NCBI RefSeq assembly: GCF_001712795.1
Contig: NZ_KV757643.1
Span: 26,375-80,672, forward strand
Source: Nostoc sp. KVJ20
GTDB taxonomy: Bacteria; Cyanobacteriota; Cyanobacteriia; Cyanobacteriales; Nostocaceae
DNA: 54,298 bases
Direction of reading: 5' to 3'
Below the pieces are notes generated by a model. That model saw only the letters and a list, made by a program, of their open reading frames with translations, had not been told where the DNA came from and did no database searches. Positions 7,936 to 17,108 of this stretch are shown piece by piece. How positions within the stretch are numbered: position 1 is the stretch's first letter; every line of letters starts with the position of its first letter. The translations under genes were made by a program, and so were the position numbers.

Positions 7936-8013
7936 AGTGTGGGGAGTGTGAGGGGTAAGACTTCTTCCCCGTCCTCCCACACCTCCCACATCTCCCACAC
8001 CCTGACGAGGTTT
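7936..8013. repeat. GTGTGGGAG/CTCCCACAC inverted heptamer-type repeat
   Basis: A G-rich arm (GTGTGGGGAGTGTGAGGGG) is followed by C-rich copies of CCTCCCACA in series, so the region can fold into a GC-rich hairpin. It lies between two minus-strand genes and resembles the short tandem heptamer repeats common in Nostoc intergenic DNA. It could attenuate read-through. Confidence 0.4.
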
Positions 8014-8098
8014 CAGCTTTTCTTAGTGCCATTCGGGCATGGGCAAAACAGTTCCTCAGCATTCAGCACTCATGACTCAGCACTCCCCACTCCCCAAT

Positions 8099-8740
8099 TC
8101 AACTTTTAGGTAAATGAATGTTGATTGTGATTCCTGTACCTTTGAGGCTTCCTGATGAGAGTGGGTGATATAAGACCAATGCTCGGTTTGGTTGGTCAAA
8201 AAGAAAGCCACGACGCGTGGGTTTGATTTTCCCTTGCTTGACTAAGGAAACAAAGGTTTCTAAATATCTACGTATACCTTGACGGTTTCCTTGATTAGGA
8301 TTTATATGACGCTCAACCAGCATCATAAAGAAGTCCAAACTACGATTTTCCTGCCCCTGAATCAGGCTGCCCTCATCTAGGAAAGAACTGGCTATAAGCC
8401 TGCCATTAACTTGTTTGACCTTAAACAGAGTAAAGTAACGCCCTTCTTTTTTAGGATCATTCGCATAACAAACCCAGGAACCCTCTTGATTCTGTGTAAA
8501 ACCCTGTTCAGCAAGATAAGAAAGCAAAGAATTACTTGCCTTAGTTTGTGGTGGAGGTAATAAATCCTCAATGGGATCTAAAGAGCAAATCCTCTGTGTT
8601 GTTTTCCGTTGAGAAACAGCAGGAGTTTGCTGGGTGTTGACGCGGAAGGGCTTGTCATCAGACATTGCCATGCTAGACATCGCAGCCAACACAGATATTT
8701 GGAGAGCGATCGCTCCAAACAAACGAACAATGATATTCAT
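8099..8740 (-). CDS. Secreted protein of unknown function (213 aa)
   Basis: No family is recognised. The first 27 residues form a signal peptide (hydrophobic core, then SSMAMS). The mature protein is globular-looking, with a single early Cys (RICSLDP) and a second in GSWVCYAND. A middle block FTLFKVKQVNGRLIASSFLDEG alternates hydrophobic and polar residues as beta strands do, and the tail ends GITINIHLPKS. No catalytic motif stands out. ATG start at 8738-8740. It is upstream of, and co-oriented with, the PEP-CTERM-like protein gene, so both may serve at the cell surface, but that is inference from position only. Confidence 0.6.
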   Translation of the reverse strand: MNIIVRLFGAIALQISVLAAMSSMAMSDDKPFRVNTQQTPAVSQRKTTQRICSLDPIEDLLPPPQTKASNSLLSYLAEQGFTQNQEGSWVCYANDPKKEGRYFTLFKVKQVNGRLIASSFLDEGSLIQGQENRSLDFFMMLVERHINPNQGNRQGIRRYLETFVSLVKQGKIKPTRRGFLFDQPNRALVLYHPLSSGSLKGTGITINIHLPKS

Positions 8741-9838
8741 GTTTTTCCTGTTACTCTTATTTGCGTTGTCAATAATCGAGTTTTTACTAAATCAAGATTG
8801 ATCTAGCAGCCCTAAATCATTTGCTAAATTTAAGAGCTTGCCTCATTTGGTTGAGGATAGCTGAAGTTTTCACCAATAAAATAGGACTTTTATATATAGG
8901 TAACTAAATCTAAATAAACACAGAATATTAATGTCTTAGTCGCAAGACAAATCGGGCTTTTTGATATTTTTACATATACAAAAAACAATTGACTCTATGT
9001 CAAAACTTTTCTATTTACTGTTGTCTAATTTTTTGCCATTAGAAGAGGGTTTTATGCCTTCCTAACTAGCTGTTATGATTACTAAAAAAAGGCTTTTTTA
9101 GCTCTTTAGTACCTTATATAAGCAGAATTTCAAAAGCTCTGTGCTTTGCACATTGGGGCTTTTGTTGATTTCCTGGGTGGATCGAATAGTTTTTTGTTTT
9201 TTAGAGGTAGCACACCTAAATAACTGTTTCCGCATGGTTGCAATTTGATGTATAAAATAATATCTCCTGACAGTAAAATAATATTACCATGAGCTTGAGA
9301 CATGCAACAGTATTGTGGACAGTTGTCAAAGTTGTACACAGTGAATTGGAACCACCTCTTGATTAAATTTCATGGCAAATAGGTGAGAGCCAAAGCAATC
9401 TATTTAGACCTCACTAGTCTTAGATTCTCCAATACTATTGTTCTTCAACTAATAAATTTACGTCTTAAATATAACTTACTTATAATTTCAATACGTATAA
9501 GCAATCTACTGCGATCGCTAACCCAAGTTCCTGGTTATGCTGCAAAGCAATCGTATCTAACAAAGTTAAATTAGATTACAAATCTAAAATTTGTGATCTA
9601 ATATGCTGTTGTTGCTACAGACCTGATAAGCGTCTAAGCTCAGATTCCCGATTTCTATTGTTGTGTACAAATGATTAAGTAGAGCTATATATTGTCACGA
9701 TGAAAAAATACGTCTTTAAATTTGCTCTGTAGATAGAGAAGTATCCTGAGAAAAACTGGTATATTGACAAGTTTGATTAGTAACAAGTTTTGACTAAAAT
9801 TAAGAGAATAACTTGGTATTTTTACAAGCCTTGGCAGT
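8741..9838. other. 1.1-kb intergenic stretch, one doubtful ORF
   Basis: Long AT-rich gap between divergent genes. A hairpin CTAAAAAA-AGGC-TTTTTTAG sits near 9083-9104. The only protein-like frame is the short one at 9383-9574, listed separately. Nothing else supports a gene, and no RNA gene was recognised. Confidence 0.4.
9383..9574 (+). pseudogene. Possible STAS/anti-sigma-antagonist-like remnant (63 aa)
   Basis: A GTG-started frame just after a TAG reads AKAIYLDLTSLRFSNTIVLQ, then a run of alternating hydrophobic residues. The pattern (two to three hydrophobics, DL, a short turn, F-x-N/D-[ST]-x-x-x-x-x-L) resembles the central strand and helix of STAS domains, where the Ser is the phosphorylation site. 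The N-terminal strands and most of the domain are missing, and no ribosome binding site is evident. It may be a decayed fragment or chance. Low confidence. Confidence 0.2.
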
Positions 9839-10267
9839 ATGAATGTGGAATTTTTTAACAGGATTCCTTTGATGCCTTTAGTATTACTCTTATTGGCTTA
9901 TACTCTCTTGGGATGGTATCTTGCTGCTCATCATATTATTTGGTTGGTAGGGGCTTTTGTCGCTGCTATGGTTATAGCTGTAGTGCGAAAAAGTATTTAT
10001 TGGTTAGAACGTTTAATTGAATTTGGCTCTAAAATTTTAGTTGTCATTTTATTTTTAAGTATATCAATTGCTTTAGTCGCAACTTGGTCGATATTATTAA
10101 GGCTCTTTATCATTCCCTTAGCCACTACGCTTTTAGCCGATTTGGAAATGCGTTTTTCTGGCTTAAATAAACTAGATTCATTTTGGGTTATAACAGTCCT
10201 AGCTGTCTTGGGTTTGGTAGTAGGTGAATTAATAGATATTTTACTTTTTCCCAGTAGCCGATACTAA
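9839..10267 (+). CDS. Hypothetical integral membrane protein (142 aa)
   Basis: Function unknown. Four hydrophobic segments are visible: about residues 10-27 (LMPLVLLLLAYTLLGWYL), 32-48, 64-98 (long, may cross twice) and 115-136. Very few charged residues lie outside short loops such as RKSIYWLERLIEF and LEMRFSGLNK. It ends with the short tail PSSRY. It looks like a small conserved cyanobacterial membrane protein, but I cannot name the family. ATG start at 9839. No neighbour lies within 700 bases on the same strand downstream, so it appears to be a single-gene unit. Confidence 0.7.
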   Translation: MNVEFFNRIPLMPLVLLLLAYTLLGWYLAAHHIIWLVGAFVAAMVIAVVRKSIYWLERLIEFGSKILVVILFLSISIALVATWSILLRLFIIPLATTLLADLEMRFSGLNKLDSFWVITVLAVLGLVVGELIDILLFPSSRY

Positions 10268-11060
10268 AAAATTAGGGTTGAAGAAGAATTCAGAAGTCAG
10301 AATTCAGAAGCCATTACTCATTACTCATTTAATTTGGTTCACCGATAATGATACCAAAACTGTATGAATAAAAAATGGGTAAATCTCATCAAAGTCAACA
10401 GCCTAAATTCAGACTCGCCACTCATTTTAAACCCATTTATTCAGACGCGACTCGAAAATACTCACTTGCCGCCGACACTATCCGCCAGTCGCATAGAAAA
10501 CATTGCTGTTAGCGGATAGCTAAGGTTTAGCCCATTCTGACTCCTGAATTCTGTTTGATAAACCACCCATTCTCAATCAAGGAAACGTTTGTGGTACGGG
10601 AATTACGAGCTTTATGACCAAAGAATGCACGATTACCCATTATTAGTCAATCATTCTTTAGATTACTAAAAATCTCACTCGTGGAAGAAGTGTTACCGAG
10701 TCAGATTTTCTATGTTATTGTCATCACGATGTTGTCTATTAAAAGAATTGGGAGCGATGCCTACGGCGGCAAGCTACGCAGGGAAATTAATCTGAATGTT
10801 ACCAAATAATTTGAGGATATCTCATTGGTGACTGTCACTTTCCCGTCACATTTGTTTTTTACCATAGTTGGTATGAGTAAAACAGTGATTAAAATTTGAC
10901 CTACCCGATGGACTAGCTTTTGGGCTAGTAGTTCACTACCTCAAAGGTCTTGGTGAATCGTGAGTTCCCAGATTTGGAGTACATAAGATAATTCCTCTGT
11001 TGAATAAAGACTATGAAACCAAGCCAAGAGTCCCAACTCAACACTAAATAACGGAGTAAT
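10268..11060. other. 0.8-kb intergenic stretch with scattered short repeats
   Basis: No gene is supported here. The stretch begins with GAATTCAGAAGTCAGAATTCAGAAG and ATTACTCATTACTCATT repeats of the kind also seen near 6200. It continues with ordinary AT-rich DNA including GCCTACGGCGGCAAGCTACGC. Its end holds the promoter region of the permease gene, with CGGAG just before its GTG start. Confidence 0.4.
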
Positions 11061-12419
11061 GTGAGTAGACCTAAAGACTACAGTTTGCTTGAGCAGACAA
11101 CATCAACTGAAGTAGGAGTACCTAAGCCATCCCTAACATTATCAGACGCAGTAGCTCTGATTGTGGGTATTGTTATCGGGGCAGGGATTTTCCAAACTCC
11201 GGCTCTAGTGGCAAGTCAAGCAGGCAGTGATCTTGCTGTAATGTTTCTTTGGCTAATGGGTGGTGTCGTGTCTCTGGTAGGAGCCTTGTGCTACGCAGAG
11301 TTGGCGACTGTTTATCCCGATGTCGGCGGTGTCTACTACTATTTGAAACGTGCATTCGGGCGGGGAGTCGCCTTTTTATTTGCCTGGGCGCGGATGACAG
11401 TGATTCAAACTGGTTCTATTGCTCTTTTGGCATTTGTTTTTGGTGATTATGTTTCTCAGATATGGCGGTTAGGAACGTTTTCATCTTCTATTTATGCAGC
11501 TATAGCGATCGCACTTTTAACTGCTTTGAACATTGTCGGTTTACAGCAGGGTAAGTGGACGCAAAACTTACTAAGTGCTGCCAAAGTTTTAGGTTTGTTG
11601 CTGGTAGTAATTCTTGGGCTTACGGCCATTCCTAATTCTGCCCCCCCTGTGGAACCTGCATCATCAGGAACCTGGGGACTGGCGATGGTGTTTGTGTTGC
11701 TATCTTACGGCGGCTGGAATGAAGCGGCTTACATCTCCGCAGAAATTCAAAATGGACGACGTAATATTCTGCGATCGCTAATGTGGAGTATTGGCATTAT
11801 CACCGCCATTTACTTGCTAATCAATCTGGCTTACCTGCGAGGACTGGGATTAGCAAACATGTCACAGTCAGAAGCAGTAGCCGCAGATTTAATGCGCTCT
11901 ATTTGGGGCGCACCGGGAGCCTTGTTCATTAGTGTATTGATTGCGATCGCTACTTTGGGAGCAACCAACGCTACAATATTTACTGGAGCGCGTACTAACT
12001 ACGCACTAGGACAGGATTTTGCCCTATTTGGTTTTATGGGACGCTGGCAACAACGTCCTAGCAGTCCTACCTATGCCTTATTTTTGCAAGCAGCGATCGC
12101 CTTAGCACTGGTTTTTTTAGGCACGCTTACCCGCAAAGGCTTTGAAACAATGGTGGATTACACCGCCCCAATATTTTGGTTCTTCTTCTTGCTTTCCGGC
12201 ATATCACTGATGGTACTGCGAATCCGCGAACCCCACATAGTGCGCCCATTTCGTGTGCCATTTTATCCTTTCACACCATTACTCTTTTGCGCCGTCTGTG
12301 GTTACTTGCTCTACTCCAGCTTGGCCTATACAGGTGTGGGAGCAATTGCTGGTGTTTTAGTTGTCGCAGCAGGTATCCCCGTGTTGTTCTGGAATAACTA
12401 CCGTCAACGTAGGACTTAA
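11061..12419 (+). CDS. APC-superfamily amino acid permease (452 aa)
   Basis: This is a secondary transporter for amino acids or related amines in the cytoplasmic membrane. The first helix contains GIVIGAGIFQTPA, the unwound glycine-rich substrate motif (G-x-x-x-G-x-G-I-F) typical of APC transporters. CYAELATVYPDVGGVYYYLKRAFGRGVAF follows the family pattern E-L-x-x-x-x-P-x-x-G-G-x-Y. About twelve hydrophobic segments fill the 452 residues. The start is GTG 11061 with GGAG five bases upstream. Substrate is not readable from sequence; the length and layout suit the LAT/AAT-type families. A hairpin with a short T-run follows at 12433. Confidence 0.9.
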   Translation: MSRPKDYSLLEQTTSTEVGVPKPSLTLSDAVALIVGIVIGAGIFQTPALVASQAGSDLAVMFLWLMGGVVSLVGALCYAELATVYPDVGGVYYYLKRAFGRGVAFLFAWARMTVIQTGSIALLAFVFGDYVSQIWRLGTFSSSIYAAIAIALLTALNIVGLQQGKWTQNLLSAAKVLGLLLVVILGLTAIPNSAPPVEPASSGTWGLAMVFVLLSYGGWNEAAYISAEIQNGRRNILRSLMWSIGIITAIYLLINLAYLRGLGLANMSQSEAVAADLMRSIWGAPGALFISVLIAIATLGATNATIFTGARTNYALGQDFALFGFMGRWQQRPSSPTYALFLQAAIALALVFLGTLTRKGFETMVDYTAPIFWFFFLLSGISLMVLRIREPHIVRPFRVPFYPFTPLLFCAVCGYLLYSSLAYTGVGAIAGVLVVAAGIPVLFWNNYRQRRT

Positions 12420-12432
12420 TACAATTTTGCGT

Positions 12433-12452
12433 CGCACCTTTGGTGCGCTTTT
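12433..12452 (+). terminator. Hairpin terminator behind the permease gene
   Basis: CGCACC-TTT-GGTGCG forms a six-pair GC-rich stem followed by CTTTT, 14 bases after the permease stop. Confidence 0.55.
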
Positions 12453-12574
12453 AGCGCAACTTTGATTTTGGATTGTGTAAACCAAACCTCACACTGTAAG
12501 CAATTCAAAATTCTATGACTATCAGTTGTTTTCCTAACTACTGACCACAAGCTACTGAATCAAGGAGAAAATTC

Positions 12575-13234
12575 ATGAACTTCAAAAAAATTCTGTTTTT
12601 ACTGGCTACAGGTGTTAGTATCACAAGTCTGGGAATTGCTGGGTGTACACCGCAACAGCAAGATTTGGAAGCCGGGACGCAACCTTCTACCTTAACCGGT
12701 CAAACCGAAACCGAAACACCATCTGCGACAACTCCCACAACTCAACCACAAGAACGCCCCGGTGATGTTCCTTATGTACCTACACCACAGCCAGTTGTAG
12801 ATGCAATGTTGAAAGTGGCAAAAGTGGGTAAGAATGATGTACTTTACGACCTTGGTAGCGGTGATGGGAGAATTGTCAATACTGCGGCACAAAAGTTTGG
12901 TACGCGCGGTATAGGTATAGATATTAACCCCGAACGCATCCAAGAAGCTAATGATAATGCCCAGAAGGCAGGAGTCACCGATCGCGTCAAGTTTGTCCAA
13001 CAAGACTTGTTCACCACTGACTTTAGTGAAGCAACAGTAGTTACACTTTACTTACTGCCAGAGGTAAACGCCAAACTTCGTCCCAAGCTATTGAGTGAAC
13101 TCAAACCTGGGACTCGCATTGTCTCCCACGCTTTTGATATGGGTGATTGGAAACCAGAGCAGACTCTAACTGTAGATGGCAAAACTATTTACTATTGGGT
13201 AGTTCCTGAACAAGTACCAGCGAATTTGCGCTAG
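12575..13234 (+). CDS. Lipoprotein-type class I SAM-dependent methyltransferase (219 aa)
   Basis: A Rossmann-fold methyltransferase. Motif I is seen as LYDLGSGDGRIV at about residues 89-100, followed by the acidic strand end GIGIDINPERIQEA and the post-motif region VKFVQQDLFTTDF. It matches the short FAM173-like group that methylates lysines in proteins, although the substrate is unknown. The N-terminus is unusual: MNFKKILFLLATGVSITSLGIAGC reads as a lipoprotein signal with lipobox LGIAGC, followed by a Thr/Pro/Gln-rich linker to about residue 62. That would place a SAM-using enzyme outside the cytoplasm, or else anchor it by an uncleaved helix. AAGGAGA precedes the ATG. A hairpin follows at 13279. 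Confidence 0.85.
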   Translation: MNFKKILFLLATGVSITSLGIAGCTPQQQDLEAGTQPSTLTGQTETETPSATTPTTQPQERPGDVPYVPTPQPVVDAMLKVAKVGKNDVLYDLGSGDGRIVNTAAQKFGTRGIGIDINPERIQEANDNAQKAGVTDRVKFVQQDLFTTDFSEATVVTLYLLPEVNAKLRPKLLSELKPGTRIVSHAFDMGDWKPEQTLTVDGKTIYYWVVPEQVPANLR

Positions 13235-13278
13235 AGACTAATAGCATTTTCAACAATTCTTGTAACAAGTAAATCGGC

Positions 13279-13308
13279 TGTAGGGGTGTACAACTGTATG
13301 CCCTTACA
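13279..13308 (+). terminator. TGTAGGGG...CCCTTACA hairpin
   Basis: An imperfect inverted repeat (TGTAGGG-GTGTACA on the left, TGTATG-CCCTTACA on the right) lies 45 bases after the methyltransferase stop. It can act as a terminator but has no long T-run. It is also a common Nostoc intergenic repeat type. Confidence 0.35.
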
Positions 13309-13505
13309 CATTTATTTTTAACAGGGATTTCGCCAAAAAATATCAGAAATTCAAAATAATGAAAAACCTATTTTTAAATTTTAAATTACCTCCAAAGGGG
13401 GTTGACAGTAGCAACTTTAGATATCACAAAGATTAATCTAAAATCTAACATCCAAAGTTATTTGACTGAGCGTAAATTCAAGCAAAGGCAGCTTAGAGAG
13501 GAAAT

Positions 13506-14315
13506 ATGATAGGGTTAAAGGGAAAGAACGCTTTAATTACAGGTGCAACTTCAGGAATCGGTCAGGCGATCGCTATCAGACTCGCTCAAGAAGGGTGCAA
13601 CATCGCTATCAATTACCGCAAAAGCCCTGAAGCTGCGGTAGACACAGAAGAGATGGCATTGCGAAAAGCCTGTGGAAATATCGAAAATTGTGGCGTAAAG
13701 TCACTACTGGTTCAAGGAGATGTCTCCCAAGAATCAGACATTGTTGAGATGGTCAACACCGTAGTAAAGGAATTTGGCAGTCTAGATATTCTAGTTAACA
13801 ATGCTGGGATTCAAACAGAAAGCCCATCCCACGAAGTTACCACAGCAGACTTTGATCGGGTAATTGCAGTTAATCTCCGGGGTGCTTATCTCTGCGCCCG
13901 TGAAACTATTAAACACCTCCTGTCTGTAAATCGTTCGGGAGTGATTATTAATATTTCCAGCGTTCACGAAGTTATTCCTCGACCGATGTATATTAGCTAT
14001 TCCATTAGCAAAGGCGGGATGGAAAACCTGACCAAAACCTTAGCATTGGAATATGCTAACCGAGGTATTCGTGTCAACTCCATTGCCCCCGGAGCAACAA
14101 TCACCCCAATAAATCAAGACTGGATAGATGACCCCGAAAAAAAGGCGATCGTGGAAAGTCACATCCCAATGGGGCGTGCTGGCACCTCAGAGGAGATGGC
14201 AGCCACAGTAGCTTTTTTAGCTTCGGATGAAGCCGCCTACATCACCGGACAAACGTTATTTGTAGATGGTGGATTGACTCTGTATGCTGACTTCCGGGAA
14301 ACCTGGTCAGCTTGA
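13506..14315 (+). CDS. Short-chain dehydrogenase/reductase, glucose 1-dehydrogenase-like (269 aa)
   Basis: A classical SDR that oxidises or reduces an alcohol/carbonyl with NAD(P). The coenzyme site TGATSGIG is at residues 12-19, NNAG lies in LDILVNNAGIQ, the catalytic Ser is in INISSVHEV, and YSISK supplies the Tyr and Lys. The C-terminus DGGLTLYADF fits the glucose 1-dehydrogenase/gluconate-type cluster (DGG, then Y-x-x-F). Length 269 is normal. AGAGAGGAA precedes ATG 13506. The GH100 invertase starts 63 bases downstream on the same strand; if they share a transcript, a sugar substrate is plausible, but exact substrate cannot be read. Confidence 0.9.
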   Translation: MIGLKGKNALITGATSGIGQAIAIRLAQEGCNIAINYRKSPEAAVDTEEMALRKACGNIENCGVKSLLVQGDVSQESDIVEMVNTVVKEFGSLDILVNNAGIQTESPSHEVTTADFDRVIAVNLRGAYLCARETIKHLLSVNRSGVIINISSVHEVIPRPMYISYSISKGGMENLTKTLALEYANRGIRVNSIAPGATITPINQDWIDDPEKKAIVESHIPMGRAGTSEEMAATVAFLASDEAAYITGQTLFVDGGLTLYADFRETWSA

Positions 14316-14378
14316 GGTAAGGCTGGCGTACTTTCCACAATTGAGCCGATACATAATTATTAGTGGAATTAAACGCCC

Positions 14379-15782
14379 ATGACTAGCGCAATCGATCAGA
14401 ACAGTCAACTGGAAGCAGAAGCCTGGGAATTGTTGGAAGAGTCGATAATTTATTACCAGGGAAAACCCATTGGGACTGTAGCCGCCCACGATCCGGAGTC
14501 AGATGCACTTAATTATGACCAGTGCTTCCTCCGCGATTTTGTCCCTTCTGCCTTAGTGTTTCTGATGTACGGCAAAGCAGAGATTGTCCGTAACTTCTTA
14601 GTAGAAACACTGAAATTACAAAGTCATGAAAAGCAGATAGACTGCTTTGAACCAGGAGCGGGATTAATGCCTGCAAGTTTCAAAGTACATTCCAAGGGAA
14701 ATGAGGAATTTTTGGTCGCTGATTTTGGTGAATTGGCGATCGCTCGTGTTTCCCCAATTGATTCTTGTATGTGGTGGATTCTTCTGCTACGCGCTTATGA
14801 AAAAGCTACAGGCGATTTAACCCTAGCGCGTCAGCCAGATTTTCAAGCAGGAATCAAGTTAATTTTGGATCTTTGCTTGGTACATCGCTTTTCTATGTAC
14901 CCAACAATGTTAGTTCCCGATGGCGCATTCATGATTGACCGTCGTATGGGAGTCTACGAACATCCTCTAGAAATTCAGGTGTTATTCTATGCGTCTCTCA
15001 GGGCTGCTACTGAATTGCTTTTACCAGATGGGGATGGCGATAGCTACCTCGGCAAAGTCAATAAGCGATTGGGATCTTTGAAATATCATATCCGCAACTA
15101 TTATTGGCTAGACCTGAAGCGATTGGGAGAAATTTATCGTTACAAGGATAACGAATTTGGTAAAGAAATTGTTAATAAATTCAACATCAACTCAGAATCA
15201 ATTCCCACTTGGTTGACCGAGTGGTTGCCCGAAACTGGAGGATATTTAGCAGGAAATCTGGGGCCGGGACGGATAGATTTTCGCTTTTTTGCTCTGGGAA
15301 ATCTGATGGCAATCTTAGCTTCCTTAGCAAGCGAAAAAGAATCTCAAAGCATTATGAATTTATTTGCCCAACGTTGGCAAGACTTGATCGGCCATATGCC
15401 TGTTAAAATCTGCTTTCCAGCATTGGAAGGTTTAGAGTGGAGAATTGTGACAGGATGTGATTCTAAGAACAGGGCTTGGTCTTATCACAACGGCGGTAAC
15501 TGGCCCGTTTTGCTGTGGTTATTTACGGCTGCGGCAATGAAAGCAGATCGAACAGAACTTGCCCAAGCAGCGATCGCCATTGCCGAAAGGCGTTTATTTA
15601 AGGATAAATTCCCGGAATACTACGATGGACACAATGCTCGTTTGATTGGCAAAGAAGCCAGAATTTATCAAACTTGGAGCATCGCCGGATTGCTAGCAGC
15701 CAAAAAGTTGCTGGAAAATCCAGATCACTTGGAATTAATCAGCTTTGTAGAGGGTCTTGAAGTCCCAGGTTGTAGTTTGTAG
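14379..15782 (+). CDS. Neutral/alkaline invertase, GH100 (467 aa)
   Basis: Cytoplasmic enzyme that hydrolyses sucrose to glucose and fructose. In heterocystous cyanobacteria it supports sucrose breakdown linked to nitrogen fixation. GH100 hallmarks are visible: LNYDQCFLRDFVPSAL near residue 47, SPIDSCMWWILLLRAY (the catalytic Asp region) near 127, DGAFMIDRRMGVYEHPLEIQ, and near the end FPALEGLEWRIVTGCD then AWSYHNGGNWPVLLW. There is no signal peptide. Length 467 fits the cyanobacterial Inv proteins; I do not assign InvA or InvB. ATG start at 14379. It probably shares a transcript with the SDR gene 63 bases upstream. The C-terminus is complete. Confidence 0.93.
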   Translation: MTSAIDQNSQLEAEAWELLEESIIYYQGKPIGTVAAHDPESDALNYDQCFLRDFVPSALVFLMYGKAEIVRNFLVETLKLQSHEKQIDCFEPGAGLMPASFKVHSKGNEEFLVADFGELAIARVSPIDSCMWWILLLRAYEKATGDLTLARQPDFQAGIKLILDLCLVHRFSMYPTMLVPDGAFMIDRRMGVYEHPLEIQVLFYASLRAATELLLPDGDGDSYLGKVNKRLGSLKYHIRNYYWLDLKRLGEIYRYKDNEFGKEIVNKFNINSESIPTWLTEWLPETGGYLAGNLGPGRIDFRFFALGNLMAILASLASEKESQSIMNLFAQRWQDLIGHMPVKICFPALEGLEWRIVTGCDSKNRAWSYHNGGNWPVLLWLFTAAAMKADRTELAQAAIAIAERRLFKDKFPEYYDGHNARLIGKEARIYQTWSIAGLLAAKKLLENPDHLELISFVEGLEVPGCSL

Positions 15783-15865
15783 CTACTCAATGCCCTCCAG
15801 GGCTGCTATCCGGAAGATTATTTATATTTAGCACTGTAATTATCAGGGTGTCTCTGCTAACTATT

Positions 15866-15934
15866 TTCCCAATCCCTAATCCCCAATTCCCAATCCCCAG
15901 TCCCCAATCCCCAGTCCCCAGCCCCCAGCCCCCA
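15866..15934. repeat. Tandem heptamer repeats (CCCAATC / CCCCAGT type)
   Basis: About nine head-to-tail units vary around CCCAATC, CCCCAAT, CCCCAGT and CCCCAGC. This is the classic short tandemly repeated repetitive sequence of Nostoc-type genomes. It lies in the 288-bp gap between the invertase and a small hypothetical gene. Nothing else is seen in that gap. Confidence 0.75.
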
Positions 15935-16070
15935 AAAGAGAAAAGTAACCTCAAATTCTCAAAGACTCGATAACTGATACACTATATTGTAAGAGGTATC
16001 TGAAGTGTCATACTTAGTAATATCACCAGATAGTCTTTGCATAATTAACACGTTTTAACGTGGATAACAC

Positions 16071-16373
16071 ATGAAAACTGCTTCAGATTTAATTCCAGAA
16101 TTTGAAAAACTATTCAGACAAAAATTACAACTCAATAATTGTAAACTTAGAAAGAAAAGACAAGAGAATAATTATGAAATTATTACTCCAGCTAAAGACA
16201 TTTTTTTGATGTATTGGTCTGAATTCCCAGAAGTTAACTTAATATATCAGGCTGTAGGGGTACGTACTCAGCAGACTAGTGTTTATGAGCGAGCTATCCG
16301 CTCCCACATTAGTTCTTGTTTGAGTAGTCTCCAGGAGAATCCTACCTCTGAAACACCATTATTGGTGAAATAA
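16071..16373 (+). CDS. Hypothetical protein (100 aa)
   Basis: Not recognised. The protein is soluble and basic in its first third (FEKLFRQKLQLNNCKLRKKRQENN) with no signal or membrane segment. Predicted helices surround a possible strand region NYEIITPAKDIFLMYWSEFPEVNLIYQAVG. There is a single Cys near residue 24 and another near 82. ATG start at 16071. A good terminator (16409-16448) separates it from the next hypothetical gene, so the two are probably independent units despite being only 104 bases apart. Confidence 0.55.
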   Translation: MKTASDLIPEFEKLFRQKLQLNNCKLRKKRQENNYEIITPAKDIFLMYWSEFPEVNLIYQAVGVRTQQTSVYERAIRSHISSCLSSLQENPTSETPLLVK

Positions 16374-16408
16374 CTAATACTTAGATAACCCACATAATAT
16401 TTACTAAG

Positions 16409-16448
16409 CTCTCGCCAGTTCTTGTCAGATAACTGACGAGAGTTTATC
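16409..16448 (+). terminator. Rho-independent-type terminator
   Basis: CTCTCGCCAGTT pairs with AACTGACGAGAG (11 of 12 positions), with loop CTTGTCAGAT, and is followed by TTTATC. Confidence 0.7.
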
Positions 16449-16477
16449 ATCTTAAATCTGTTGATCAAGAAATAAAA

Positions 16478-16945
16478 ATGCAATCCGAAAAAAATCAAGA
16501 TCAGCTAGATTATAAAGTCTTGTTAGCCAATGCAAAGCAAGCCTTAAAACTTGAATACCAGAAATCAACCGCTTTAGCATCCCAACTGCAAGCTATAAAA
16601 ATTCAGTTAGAGCAAGTTCAGGTTGAAAACACAATTCTGAGGGAGAGTGCTTACGAAGATGTAGTTAAGCACTTTGAGGCGCGGACTCAAGCAGCAGAAG
16701 CACTAGCACTAAAAACAGAAGTACGTCAAAGATTCCTTGAAGCGAATGGTTGCAAGGATGATGAAAGCTTCGATACTCTATGGGATAGTATTAAAAATAA
16801 GATTCAGATCCAAGATGGGGAAGTGAGAATCGTTGCTCAAAATGGTACTCCTAAATTCACCTTAACAGGCAGTATGATGACTTTGAGGGATTTTATTCAA
16901 TCCCTCAAACAAGATCCAATTTCTGGAAAATTTTTCTTGAACTAG
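16478..16945 (+). CDS. Hypothetical coiled-coil protein (155 aa)
   Basis: Not recognised. Residues 10-80 form a long amphipathic coiled coil (for example LASQLQAIKIQLEQVQVENTIL is heptad-like, with Leu, Ile and Val spacing). A short globular part follows (RQRFLEANGCKDDESFDTLWDSI), then a likely beta region GEVRIVAQNGTPKFTLTGSMMTL and a helix ending GKFFLN. There is no signal peptide. The layout (coiled coil plus small C-terminal domain) is seen in phage and plasmid accessory proteins as well as in cyanobacterial hypotheticals, so function cannot be inferred. It ends before a very strong terminator at 16980. Confidence 0.55.
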   Translation: MQSEKNQDQLDYKVLLANAKQALKLEYQKSTALASQLQAIKIQLEQVQVENTILRESAYEDVVKHFEARTQAAEALALKTEVRQRFLEANGCKDDESFDTLWDSIKNKIQIQDGEVRIVAQNGTPKFTLTGSMMTLRDFIQSLKQDPISGKFFLN

Positions 16946-16979
16946 AGAGCCAGGTTAGAATAATTCGTAATTCGTAATT

Positions 16980-17026
16980 AAGTTTTGTAACTGGTATCTA
17001 AACCCAGTCACAAAACTTGTTTTTTG
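16980..17026 (+). terminator. Strong Rho-independent terminator
   Basis: AAGTTTTGTAACTGG (16980-16994) pairs with CCAGTCACAAAACTT (17004-17018), 14 of 15 positions, with a nine-base loop, followed by GTTTTTTG. It ends the coiled-coil gene. Confidence 0.8.
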
Positions 17027-17108
17027 TTAGTTGCTATGCAACTTAAACTGTCAGAATTAGTTAAGGAAAACCTTTCGCTCGAAACGGATTAGGGGTTGTA
17101 TCAAAAAG

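Noticed and set aside
7757..8062. 101-codon minus-strand ORF
   Set aside because: It overlaps the signal-peptide end of the PEP-CTERM-like gene and reads through the CTCCCACAC heptamer repeat.
9130..9339. 69-codon minus-strand ORF
   Set aside because: No start signal, Cys/Pro-rich chance-like composition, and a gap otherwise without coding character.
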